Origin: Chloroflexota bacterium
GTDB taxonomy: Bacteria > Chloroflexota > Dehalococcoidia > GIF9 > UBA5629
DNA length: 34,041 nucleotides
Assembly (NCBI GenBank): GCA_026389715.1
Contig: JAPLHK010000094.1
Coordinates: 21,129 to 55,169, forward strand
Direction: 5' to 3'
Shown piece by piece: positions 19,158-27,698 of this stretch; position 1 is the first letter of the stretch, and every line of letters begins with the position of its first letter. A model generated the notes under the pieces. That model saw only the letters and a program-made list of their open reading frames with translations, ran no database searches and had not been told where the DNA came from. Made by a program: the position numbers and the translations under genes.

Positions 19158-19220
19158 GTTAAAACCTCCTAATGATTTGATTTTATCGTCAAGCATTATA
19201 CGCCTAACTAACCCATTGGC

Positions 19221-20927
19221 TCACGGTTTGGCAGCCGCCTTTTGCTTAGCCAGCTCTTCCTCTACAAGCACCCGTTTCAATATTTTACCCACCAGGGTCT
19301 TGGGTAATTCCGCCCTGAATTCAACATGCTTGGGCACCTTGTAGGCCGTCAGCTTCTCTCTGCAATGCAACTGAATTTCCTCGGCGGTAGCCGTTTCCCC
19401 CTGGCGCAGCACCACCCAGGCCTTGACTGCCTCGACCTGGTATGGATCAGGTATTCCTGCCACTCCAACCTCGGAAACCTTGGGATGCATGCTTATTACC
19501 TCTTCAACTTCCCTCGGCCAGACCTGGAAGCCGCCGGGCTTGATCAGCTCCTTTTTACGTGAGGTGATAAACAGGCAACCCTCATCATTCAGGTAGCCGA
19601 CATCCCCTGTATGCAGCCAGCCGCTGCGTATCATATCGGCGGTGGCCTCAGGCCTGTTCCAGTAGCCCTGCATCATCTGCGGGCACTGAGCAATTATCTC
19701 GCCCTCCTGGCCGGCAGGCATATCCTTCTCACCGGTTTCAACATCAACGATACGCAGTATAACATCCGGCAGAGGCACCCCAGCCGAACCCGGGGTCCAT
19801 TTACCCTCCACCGGTCCCAGCGTGATGGCAGCTGTAACCTCCGTCATACCGTACCCCTCAATAAGCTTGCCGCCAGTCAGTTCCTCAAAGCGCCGCTTGG
19901 TTTCGGGCAGCAATGGGGCCGCTGAGGCCACGCAAAGCTTCATCGATTTAAAATCGACTTTGCCCGCCTTTACCGCCGGGTGCTCCAGCAGTGCAATAAA
20001 AAGCGTCGGCACGGCCGGGAAGTAAGCCGGCCTGACGGTCTTGATTGTCTTTACCAGGTCATCACGGTCGCGCGGGTTGGGCACCACGGCCAGCGGGTTG
20101 TGCCCCATGATAGAAGTGCCCATCACGCCGGCAAAGCCGTAAACATGGAATAGCGGCATGATCATCATCACCACATCATCCCACTCGGTCAATACACTAT
20201 CGTTCCACACCTTGAGCTGCCAGGCCTCGGCTATCAGGCATTTGTGCGTGAGGATAACGCCCTTGGGCACGCCCGTAGTGCCGCCGCTGAAAAGCAGCAA
20301 CGCCACGTCGCCCGGCAACGGCTTATTGACGGGCGCGGCATGCCCGGCATGCTTGAGCATAAGGTCGGCTAAGTAAACATCATTCTGTGTAAGCTTTATG
20401 CGGTGACCTTCTTTTTTCTCCTTTAGCAATGTGAACATCAAGGCCAGGAAGGACGGCAGGTATTCCTTGATATTGACAGCTATCACCAGGCGCAGGCTGG
20501 TGCGCTCCTGTATCTTCTTCACCGTGGCATAGAAGGGTGTCAGCACCACCGCCACCTCCGCGCTGCATTCTTTCAACACATGTTCCAGCTCATACTCAGT
20601 GTACACGGGGTTGAGCGGCACGGGGATGGCTCCCGCTTTCCAGGCGCCGAACGACGCGATGAAACCCTGAGGGCAATTGGGCAGGAGGATGGCTACACGG
20701 TCTCCTTTCTTCACGCCGTTAGCCTGCAGAGCTGCCGCGAATACATTAAATAGCCTGACCATTTCACCATAAGTAACTGTATTTCCCTTGAAGAACAGGA
20801 AAGGATGGCCGGGCTTCTGCTTTGCGGCATCTTCCACGACGTCTAAAAATGTCACTGCAGGATACGGTTCCAGGGTATGCGGAACCCCTTTATCGTAGCT
20901 TTTAAACCACGGGTAATCAATGGCCAT
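19221..20927 (-). CDS. Acyl-CoA synthetase, array copy F
   Basis: 568 aa: LLLFSGGTTGVPKGVILTH, EGYGMTEVT, GWLHTGDVGYLNDEGCLFITSRKKELIKPGGFQVWP, PKTLVGKILKRVL. Confidence 0.92.
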   Translation of the reverse strand: MAIDYPWFKSYDKGVPHTLEPYPAVTFLDVVEDAAKQKPGHPFLFFKGNTVTYGEMVRLFNVFAAALQANGVKKGDRVAILLPNCPQGFIASFGAWKAGAIPVPLNPVYTEYELEHVLKECSAEVAVVLTPFYATVKKIQERTSLRLVIAVNIKEYLPSFLALMFTLLKEKKEGHRIKLTQNDVYLADLMLKHAGHAAPVNKPLPGDVALLLFSGGTTGVPKGVILTHKCLIAEAWQLKVWNDSVLTEWDDVVMMIMPLFHVYGFAGVMGTSIMGHNPLAVVPNPRDRDDLVKTIKTVRPAYFPAVPTLFIALLEHPAVKAGKVDFKSMKLCVASAAPLLPETKRRFEELTGGKLIEGYGMTEVTAAITLGPVEGKWTPGSAGVPLPDVILRIVDVETGEKDMPAGQEGEIIAQCPQMMQGYWNRPEATADMIRSGWLHTGDVGYLNDEGCLFITSRKKELIKPGGFQVWPREVEEVISMHPKVSEVGVAGIPDPYQVEAVKAWVVLRQGETATAEEIQLHCREKLTAYKVPKHVEFRAELPKTLVGKILKRVLVEEELAKQKAAAKP

Positions 20928-21002
20928 TATTCAGCCTCCCCAGATATTTTATAGTCATCAGCAATGGATATCAGTTTAATACCACCTTCAGTTAAACGCC
21001 GC

Positions 21003-22703
21003 TTACTTCTTATCGTCAGTATCCCCGGCCTTTTCCTCCTCAAGTAAAACACGCCTGAGTATTTTGCCTATCTGCGTCTTGGGCAGCGCGTCGCGGAACT
21101 CTATCCGGCGCGGTACCTTGTAGGCCGCCAGCTTGGCCTTGCAGTGCTCCTTCAATTCATCGGCGCTGCAGGTCATGCCTGCGTTTAAGACTACCCAGGC
21201 CTTTACGGATTCGCCCTGATACTGGTCGGGTACGCCGGCCACGCCTGCCTCCATGACAGCAGGATGCTCATGTAAAACTTCCTCGATCTCGCGCGGCCAA
21301 ACCTGGAACCCGCTGGTCTTGATGATCTCCTTCTTGCGGCTATGCAGGAAGAGGTTCCCATCTTCGTCCAAATAACCGATATCGCCTGAATACAGCCAGC
21401 CGTCCCGCATCATGTCCGCGGTTTCCTGCGGCTGGTTCCAGTATTCTTTCATCAGGTTGGGCGCCTGGAAGCATATCTCGCCAAGCTGACCGGGCTTCAT
21501 GCTGCCCCGGCCGGTCTCGGCATCGGCAATCCTTATCACCACATCCGGCAGCGGCATGCCGACCGAGCCTTCCTTGTTGGCGCCAATTACGGGGTTAACC
21601 GTAGCAGCCTGCATGCACTCGGTCATGGTGTAACCTTCCAGCAGCCTTCCGCCAGTCATACTTTCAAAGCGTTTCCTGGTCTCCGCCATCAGCGGGGCAG
21701 CGCCCACGATGCAGAGCTTCATGCTCTCCAGCGTGACCTTGCCCGATGTCACCAGCGGGTGGTTCATAATGCCGATGTAGAAAGTCGGCACGCCCGGCAT
21801 GAAGGTCGGCTTATATTTCTTTATGCTCTTGACCACGTCCGTGAGGTCGCGCGGGTTGGGTATAATGACACATGAGGAGTGGTTAACCATGGCTGTGCCC
21901 ATGGCGCCCACACAGCCAAATACGTGGAAAAGCGGCATGGTCAGCGCCACTTTATCTTCCCATTGCTCAAGCACCGGGCTCAGCCAGGCACAGATCTGCA
22001 TGGCCGTCATAACCAGCGCCTGGTGAGTCCCCACAGCTCCTTTAGGCGTCCCTGTCGTTCCCCCACTGAAGAGGATGACTGCCGGGTCCGAGGGTTTCAC
22101 CTCAATGGCCGGTCGCCTGGCATTCCTGTACTTCTTAAGTACATCCTGGAACCACGCGTCGCCATGTTTAAGGCCGATGCGGTAGCCCTCCTTTTTCTCC
22201 CTGGCCAGCGTGAAAAGCAAGCGCAGGGGCTGAGGCAGGTATTCCTTGATATTGGTGGCGATAACAAATTTGACCCTGGTCTTGCCCTGGATATTCTTAA
22301 CGGCGTTATAGAACGGGTTAAGGACGATCACCGCCCGGGCATCGACCTCGTTCAAAGCGTGTTCGATCTCATGTTCAGTGTAAAGCGGGTTGACCGGGAC
22401 GGCTATGGCGCCCGCTTTCCAGATTGCCTGGAAACCAAGTATCATCTGGGGACAATTGGGCAAAAGCATAGCCACACGTTCGCCTTTCTGCACGCCCATG
22501 GCAACCAGCGCAGTGGCCAGCGCATTGCTCTGGCGGATAAAGTCCGCATATAGCACTTTGGAACCCTTGAAATACAACATGGCGCGGTAGGGTTTAGCTT
22601 TGGCGGATTCATCGACGATCTCGATCATCGTCTTTTGCGGGTAAGGTTGAAGCGTCAGGGGCACGCCCTTATCGTAATTCTTCAACCACGGATAGTCCGT
22701 CAT
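21003..22703 (-). CDS. Acyl-CoA synthetase, array copy G (first in the direction of transcription)
   Basis: 566 aa: VILFSGGTTGTPKGAVGTH, EGYTMTEC, GWLYSGDIGYLDEDGNLFLHSRKKEIIKTSGFQVWP, PKTQIGKILRRVL. Confidence 0.92.
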   Translation of the reverse strand: MTDYPWLKNYDKGVPLTLQPYPQKTMIEIVDESAKAKPYRAMLYFKGSKVLYADFIRQSNALATALVAMGVQKGERVAMLLPNCPQMILGFQAIWKAGAIAVPVNPLYTEHEIEHALNEVDARAVIVLNPFYNAVKNIQGKTRVKFVIATNIKEYLPQPLRLLFTLAREKKEGYRIGLKHGDAWFQDVLKKYRNARRPAIEVKPSDPAVILFSGGTTGTPKGAVGTHQALVMTAMQICAWLSPVLEQWEDKVALTMPLFHVFGCVGAMGTAMVNHSSCVIIPNPRDLTDVVKSIKKYKPTFMPGVPTFYIGIMNHPLVTSGKVTLESMKLCIVGAAPLMAETRKRFESMTGGRLLEGYTMTECMQAATVNPVIGANKEGSVGMPLPDVVIRIADAETGRGSMKPGQLGEICFQAPNLMKEYWNQPQETADMMRDGWLYSGDIGYLDEDGNLFLHSRKKEIIKTSGFQVWPREIEEVLHEHPAVMEAGVAGVPDQYQGESVKAWVVLNAGMTCSADELKEHCKAKLAAYKVPRRIEFRDALPKTQIGKILRRVLLEEEKAGDTDDKK

Positions 22704-22758
22704 TAGTCTGCTCGAGCCTGCTCAGGCAACACGGTATTGCGCCCGATTTTTGGGTATT

Positions 22759-22809
22759 TCAATCGTTGATTGATTGGTCAAATTGTATCACAGTGACTCG
22801 TAAAGTCAA
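22759..22809 (-). promoter_or_regulatory. Candidate sigma70 promoter with overlapping inverted-repeat operator upstream of the ligase array
   Basis: Minus strand TTGACT (22809-22804), 16-nt spacer, TACAAT (22787-22782); inverted repeat TCAATC-GTT-GATTGA at 22759-22773 sits at the predicted start site. Confidence 0.55.
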
Positions 22810-22835
22810 GTTGCCCTGCCACCGCGGTCACAGCT

Positions 22836-23903
22836 TCATTTTATTCGTAAATCACCCTGCCCCGTCAGAGCCTGCCGCCGCAGTTGCCCGCAGGCCGCCT
22901 CAATCCCCTCCCCGCGCTGCTCCCTCTGTGTCACAGTGATACCGGCCTCTTCCAGCACGCGGCGGAAGTTAGTCACGCGAAACGTTTCAGGCGGATAGAA
23001 ACCACTGCCGCTGACCTTATTAAACGGTATGAGGTTTACGTGGCAGTTCAACCCCTGCAACAGCACGGCCAGCTTGGCGGCATCGGCCTGCCCGTCGTTG
23101 ACCCCTTTCAACAAACAGTATTCGAAAGTTACGCGCCGCCCTGTTTCCCTGAAATAGTGCTTGCAGGCATCGGCTATCTCCTGGAGCGTGTAGCGCGTCA
23201 TGCCGGGCACCAGCTTCCTGCGCAGGGCATCATCGGCCGCGTGCAACGAGACCGCCAAAGTCAACTGCAGGTCCTCGCCGGCCAGCCTGTAAATGCCGGG
23301 CACATAGCCGATGGTGCTCACGGTGATGTTGCGCATGCCGATGGCTAACTCGCCGTTGATCAGGTGCACTGCCGCCAGCGTCGCGTCATAATTGAGGAGC
23401 GGTTCGCCCATGCCCATAAAGACCACGTGGCTGACCCTGCCGTCCGCTGCCAGCAGCTTCCCTTTTATAGCAGCCTCACCGACAGTCATCACCTGGTCAA
23501 CTATTTCCCCGGCCGACAGGTTGCGCTTAAACCCTCCCGTGCCGGTTGCGCAGAAAGCGCAGCCGATGGGACAGCCTACCTGGGTGGATACGCAGCAGGA
23601 GAAGCGGCCTGCATAGGGCATTCCCACCGTCTCCACCAGTTCCCCATAGACGGGTTGTAAGAGCAGCTTGAAGGTGCCGTCCTTTGACTTGCTGATCTTT
23701 TTTACCTTGGAGCGGCCTATCTGATAGCCCTCTTCCAGCTTCGCCTTGAAGGCAACAGGCAAAGTGGCCATCCCGCTTATCTCGCGGCAACCCTGCCGGT
23801 ATAGCCAGTCGGCGACCTGCTTACCGCGGAACTCCTTTTCACCCAGCTCTTTAGCCAGCAGCTTCAATTTAACTGTGGACATGCCCAGCAGTAGCTTTTT
23901 CAT
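22836..23903 (-). CDS. rlmN: 23S rRNA / tRNA adenosine-C2 methyltransferase RlmN
   Basis: Radical SAM CxxxCxxC within STQVGCPIGCAFCATGTGGFKRNL; VVFMGMGEPLLNYD; SLHAADDALRRKLVP; C-terminal RGEGIEAACGQL. ORF track start is a TTG at 23924; ATG at 23903 looks likelier. Confidence 0.92.
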   Translation of the reverse strand: MKKLLLGMSTVKLKLLAKELGEKEFRGKQVADWLYRQGCREISGMATLPVAFKAKLEEGYQIGRSKVKKISKSKDGTFKLLLQPVYGELVETVGMPYAGRFSCCVSTQVGCPIGCAFCATGTGGFKRNLSAGEIVDQVMTVGEAAIKGKLLAADGRVSHVVFMGMGEPLLNYDATLAAVHLINGELAIGMRNITVSTIGYVPGIYRLAGEDLQLTLAVSLHAADDALRRKLVPGMTRYTLQEIADACKHYFRETGRRVTFEYCLLKGVNDGQADAAKLAVLLQGLNCHVNLIPFNKVSGSGFYPPETFRVTNFRRVLEEAGITVTQREQRGEGIEAACGQLRRQALTGQGDLRIK

Positions 23904-23969
23904 TTTCTTAGTTTCCCCGACCAATTATGTATTAGTGGCGGGCAGACTGCAAGCATTAACACATTCGGT

Positions 23970-23998
23970 TTGACCGCCCTGTTTTTTAGGAGTAGCAT
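23970..23998 (+). promoter_or_regulatory. Candidate sigma70 promoter of the orphan + strand unit
   Basis: TTGACC (23970-23975), 17-nt spacer, TAGCAT (23993-23998). Confidence 0.6.
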
Positions 23999-24004
23999 GA
24001 AATT

Positions 24005-24297
24005 GAGGGTAATAAACAAGACTAACCCTCGCGGAGGTGGTTAATGGTCAAAAAACAGGCCATGTTAGTTGAATGGCACTTTCCTTGGTCACGCTCTCAC
24101 CTGCGCGAGGAGCAGAGGTAAGCTCCCCGGGTGCAGGCATTGAGAGCAGGTAAAACTCCCGAGCTCTCCGGTACGTAGCAAAAGAGCTGCGGAATAAGGG
24201 ACATAGCAGATAAATCGGGCTTACCTGAATGGGAGAGTAGGGAGGAAAATGGATCCGAAAGATCTAAGGGGCTTCGCGGCGCGAAGCCCCTTTATTT
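24005..24297 (+). ncRNA. Putative structured RNA / orphan leader-type transcript, family not recognised
   Basis: Promoter to terminator unit between divergent rlmN and the convergent activase gene. Stems: TAACCCTC/GAG(GT)GGTTA (24023-24043); GCTCTCA CCTGC / GCAGG (cat) TGAGAGC (24093-24147) with inner GGAGC/GCTCC; CCGAGCTCT/AGAGCT(g)CGG (24159-24192); long-range AGGTAAGC (24116-24123) with GCTTACCT (24219-24226). 5' end inferred from the promoter. Confidence 0.55.
24044..24121 (+). CDS. Putative 25-aa small ORF / leader peptide MVKKQAMLVEWHFPWSRSHLREEQR
   Basis: ATG preceded by GGAGGT with a 5-nt spacing (GGAGGTGGTTAATG); stop codon falls in the 24114-24121 hairpin loop. Confidence 0.4.
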   Translation: MVKKQAMLVEWHFPWSRSHLREEQR

Positions 24298-24300
24298 ATT
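24266..24300 (+). terminator. Intrinsic terminator, possibly bidirectional
   Basis: AAGGGGCTTCGC-GGC-GCGAAGCCCCTT (24266-24292) followed by TTATTTATT. Also 24 nt downstream of the activase stop on the minus strand. Confidence 0.85.
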
Positions 24301-24316
24301 CCGATTTCGCCGTCAT

Positions 24317-25273
24317 TTAATACCCGGCGGTGGCATCCAATCCTTTAGCCTTGAATATCCCGATTATCCCGCTCAGGCGCTCTTCAGTTAGAGGCGTGCG
24401 CCCGCTCAACTGGTAGGCCCTGCCCAGCGACTGGTACTTGGCCCTGCCCCACTCGTGGTAGCCCAGCAGTGATACTTTCTCGGCCTTCATGCCCTGCAGC
24501 CTTCCGGCCAATTCCTGCATATAACGGTCACTGTCGTTGTAGCCAGGGATGACGGGCACTCTTATCCAGATCCTGGACATATTGGCCGCCATTAACTTCT
24601 CCAAATTGGAGAGGATAAGCTTATTGTCGGTTCCGGTGCCGTCGCGGTGCTCCTCACTGTCGATATGCTTTACATCGAAAAGCACCAGGTCTGTATATGC
24701 CAGCGCTTTCTCCAATGTTTCCCAGGGTACCTGTCCGCAGGTGTCCAGCGCTGTTCTGAAACCGCGCTCTTTGAGATTGCGGAGTAACTCCAGGGCAAAA
24801 TCGGCCTGTAGCAAAGGTTCGCCGCCCGACAGTGTGACGCCTCCTCCCGAGTTGCGGTAGAAGAGTTCATCCTTTGAGCATTCCTCAATCACTTCATCCA
24901 CGGTCATCTGCCGGCCGGCCAGCTCAAGTACGTCCTCCCAGCAGGCTTCGACGCATTTCAGGCAGAGGTCACATTTAACCCTGTCTAAACGCAGACCGCT
25001 GGCAGCCAGGGATAGCGCGCCCGGCGCACATACCTTGATGCAGCGGCCGCAGCCATTGCAGCGGGTTTCCCTGACCATCAACTCCGCAAAGGTATTAATC
25101 GATTCCGGGTTTGAGCACCACTTACAGCGCAGGGGGCAACCCTTGAAAAAGACCGTGCTCCTGATGCCGGGCCCGTCATGTATGCTGTAGCGCTGGATAT
25201 TGAAGACCACGCCTTTATTACCGGCGCTGCCCTTCTCCCCGCTGCCTGCAGACTCTCTGGAGTCTAAAAGCAC
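24317..25273 (-). CDS. Glycyl-radical enzyme activating protein (radical SAM, extra ferredoxin-like domain)
   Basis: 318 aa: IHDGPGIRSTVFFKGCPLRCKWCSNPES; CNGCGRCIKVC and CDLCLKCVEAC clusters; GGGVTLSGGEPLLQ; DTCGQVPW. Overlaps the end of the glycyl-radical enzyme ORF by 10 nt. Confidence 0.93.
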   Translation of the reverse strand: MLLDSRESAGSGEKGSAGNKGVVFNIQRYSIHDGPGIRSTVFFKGCPLRCKWCSNPESINTFAELMVRETRCNGCGRCIKVCAPGALSLAASGLRLDRVKCDLCLKCVEACWEDVLELAGRQMTVDEVIEECSKDELFYRNSGGGVTLSGGEPLLQADFALELLRNLKERGFRTALDTCGQVPWETLEKALAYTDLVLFDVKHIDSEEHRDGTGTDNKLILSNLEKLMAANMSRIWIRVPVIPGYNDSDRYMQELAGRLQGMKAEKVSLLGYHEWGRAKYQSLGRAYQLSGRTPLTEERLSGIIGIFKAKGLDATAGY

Positions 25274-27660
25274 TGCGGCGTCCTGGCTATTATCGAGTCC
25301 TGGATATTGCGGTCCAGGTCGATAAAGTAGGCAGCGAAGCCGGCCACCCTGACCATCAGTGTGGGGTACTTTTCAGGATGCTCCTGCGCATCCTCCAGCG
25401 TCTCCCTGTTTACAGTGGAGAACTGAATATGGTGTATGCCCATATCGGCAAATGTCTTAAGGTACTGCGCGAAGACCCCGGCATTATGCCCCACCAAAAA
25501 CTGCGGCATGAAGCTCTGGTTGAAGAGGTGGTTCCAGCTTATCAGCGGGTCCACCTTGGCCACGGAGCGCAGCACTGCGGTCGGACCCTTCTTGTCGCGC
25601 CCGGCCATGGGCGAGATAGTCCCATCGTTGAAGGGGTCGCCCAGCATCCGGCCGTCCGCGGTCGCGCCGCAGACCCTGCCAAAGCTCCACCAGGCAGTCG
25701 CAGCCGTCCCGTCAACATGCACCGAGGTGCCCCAGTTGGTCTTGCACTTAGCGGTCTCCTCCTCGATGCGTCGAGCTACGTCACGGGAGGTCAGATCGGC
25801 ATAATCGTCATCATTGCCAAACTTGGGAGCGCGCAGGCACATCTGCCTTATCTCCTCGAAGCCTTTCCAGTTGTTTTTGAGCGCATCCACGAGTTGCTTC
25901 ATGGTAACCTTCTTATCGTCGAAAACCACCTTTTTGACCGCGGTCAGCGAATCCGCCACAGTGTTGAGGCCGAAAAGCGTCACATCGCGATAATCGGGCA
26001 TATAGTTCCAATCTCGCACGTCCTGCGCCCTGCTGATGCAGTCGTCAATGACCGAGGACAGGAAGGGACGAGGCGCCCACTCTTTATAGAGGGCGTCGGC
26101 GATGTTGGCGATGCGCACCAGCCGGTGTATGACCAGCCGGTAGTTCTCCATGGTGGCATCGAAAAGTTCATCCATCGAGGTTATTTTCTCGGGATCAAGC
26201 ACCTTATTGCCCGCCTTCTTGTAGATAGCCAGCGGGTCGATGCCCAGCGCCTGGTTGAGACAGAGGGGAGCGGGCACGCCGCTAGCCCAGGCGGAAATAT
26301 GGCTGAAGTTCTTGCCCGGTATGGTGGGCACCATACAGTTATTGATGGAGTAGTTGCGCGCATCCTCGAGCGGGGTGCCCAGGTTGACCAGCCTCAACAC
26401 CACGACCTTGTCATTGAATATGGCCGGCTGTGGCATGCCTGACGCCAGGCATTCAATGGCCTTGTCCACCAGCTTCGGGGGTATGCCATCATGCCAGCGC
26501 AGGGCCAGCGGCGGGACGATGGCGCGCACGGTCATGGTAGCATCGAGTATGATAAAGCTCATCTCGTTGGTTACATCACTGCCTTTAGAATCGACGCCGC
26601 CGATCGTCACGGTCTGGAAACCCAGCGCGCCTCCGCCAAAGCCGGACCAGATAGGCGCATGCAAGAAGCCTGTCTCCTGAAATTTCACAAAGAGGAACTC
26701 CACCAGCTCCTGGGCAGATTCGCGGGTAGTTTTGCCGGCGGCCAAATCTTTCTCATAGAAGGGGTTGAAGACAACATCGAATCTTATACCGGAGCCTACC
26801 TGCGGCATCTCCAGGAAATTCACCACCAGATGGATGAACCAGTATGACTGGATCGCCTCGTGTAGTGTACGCGCGGGTTCCTCGGGCACGCGGTCGCAGA
26901 CATCAGCAATATTCTCGAGTTCCACCTTGCGCAGCACCTCTTTCTCGGATTTGGCCAGACTGCGCGCCAGTGCCGCATACCGCTTGGACCACCTGCTGAC
27001 GGCCTCCAGCGTGATGATAGCGCCCTGCAGGAAATCCTTCTTTTTTACGAAATCAATGCCGTTGATAGTCTCTGCCATATATTCTTCATCGAGCTTTTTG
27101 AGGCGCTCCCTGGCTTCCTCCAGGACGCCTTTCAGCCCGATGGACAGTATCTTATCGTAGTTGGGCGTGGCCGACTCCCAGTTGAATATCCAGAATTGCT
27201 CGGCAAGCTCCTTTGTCAGGTACTTCTTGGCCATGTGGTGAATGGAGCGGTCGCCCCAGTATTCACCTATCTCCTTGAGTTCCTTCCTGCCCTCATCGGT
27301 GAGCATGCTGGCGTAAACCTGGCCGGGGGCGGTTTCCCTGGCTATCCACTTCCAGGCAAGCTCGGGATAGAAGGGTACGGAATCGCTGTTGGACGCGTAG
27401 TTGCCCACGATCATTTCGTCCGGCCGGATATAAATTGTCATGTTATCGAGAAGGTGCGCCAGCGCCCGTGCGCGGCGCAGAGAAATGGGCTGCCCCTCGG
27501 TCTGTTTATAGGATTGGGTTACCAACCTAGCACGCTCCAGGTCCAGCGACCAGATAAAGCCCGGCCTGGTTGCCCTGGCATCAGCACTGAGCGCCTCAAG
27601 TGCCACCTGCTGCGCCTTGATAGGCGTCTTCACCATTAACTCCTGCGTTCTGGTTGTCAT
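25264..27660 (-). CDS. Glycyl-radical enzyme (pyruvate formate-lyase superfamily), substrate unknown
   Basis: 798 aa; C-terminal glycyl loop RVAGFAAYF (Gly774); active-site Cys candidate NNCMVPTIPGKN (Cys442, codon 26335-26337); activase immediately downstream. Confidence 0.9.
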   Translation of the reverse strand: MTTRTQELMVKTPIKAQQVALEALSADARATRPGFIWSLDLERARLVTQSYKQTEGQPISLRRARALAHLLDNMTIYIRPDEMIVGNYASNSDSVPFYPELAWKWIARETAPGQVYASMLTDEGRKELKEIGEYWGDRSIHHMAKKYLTKELAEQFWIFNWESATPNYDKILSIGLKGVLEEARERLKKLDEEYMAETINGIDFVKKKDFLQGAIITLEAVSRWSKRYAALARSLAKSEKEVLRKVELENIADVCDRVPEEPARTLHEAIQSYWFIHLVVNFLEMPQVGSGIRFDVVFNPFYEKDLAAGKTTRESAQELVEFLFVKFQETGFLHAPIWSGFGGGALGFQTVTIGGVDSKGSDVTNEMSFIILDATMTVRAIVPPLALRWHDGIPPKLVDKAIECLASGMPQPAIFNDKVVVLRLVNLGTPLEDARNYSINNCMVPTIPGKNFSHISAWASGVPAPLCLNQALGIDPLAIYKKAGNKVLDPEKITSMDELFDATMENYRLVIHRLVRIANIADALYKEWAPRPFLSSVIDDCISRAQDVRDWNYMPDYRDVTLFGLNTVADSLTAVKKVVFDDKKVTMKQLVDALKNNWKGFEEIRQMCLRAPKFGNDDDYADLTSRDVARRIEEETAKCKTNWGTSVHVDGTAATAWWSFGRVCGATADGRMLGDPFNDGTISPMAGRDKKGPTAVLRSVAKVDPLISWNHLFNQSFMPQFLVGHNAGVFAQYLKTFADMGIHHIQFSTVNRETLEDAQEHPEKYPTLMVRVAGFAAYFIDLDRNIQDSIIARTPQCF

Positions 27661-27698
27661 ATTAAGCCTCCTAAATTAGACCTCTATCATTAACTGTA

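Noticed and set aside
24005-24297. RNase P RNA-like words (GGTAAAACTCCC, CGGGCTTAC)
   Set aside because: Too short, and it lacks the conserved GAGGAAAGTC / ACAGAA P4 strands in the right arrangement; similarity limited to short words.
24249-24320. Second small ORF, MDPKDLRGFAARSPFIYSDFAVI, at the 3' end of the orphan RNA
   Set aside because: GGAGG is only 3 nt from the ATG, and the frame runs through the terminator hairpin and into the end of the activase gene; probably fortuitous.
25378-26442. 354-aa + strand ORF antisense to the glycyl-radical enzyme gene
   Set aside because: No recognisable domain; shadow ORF opposite a well-supported CDS. The same applies to 25436..25804 and 26491..26847.
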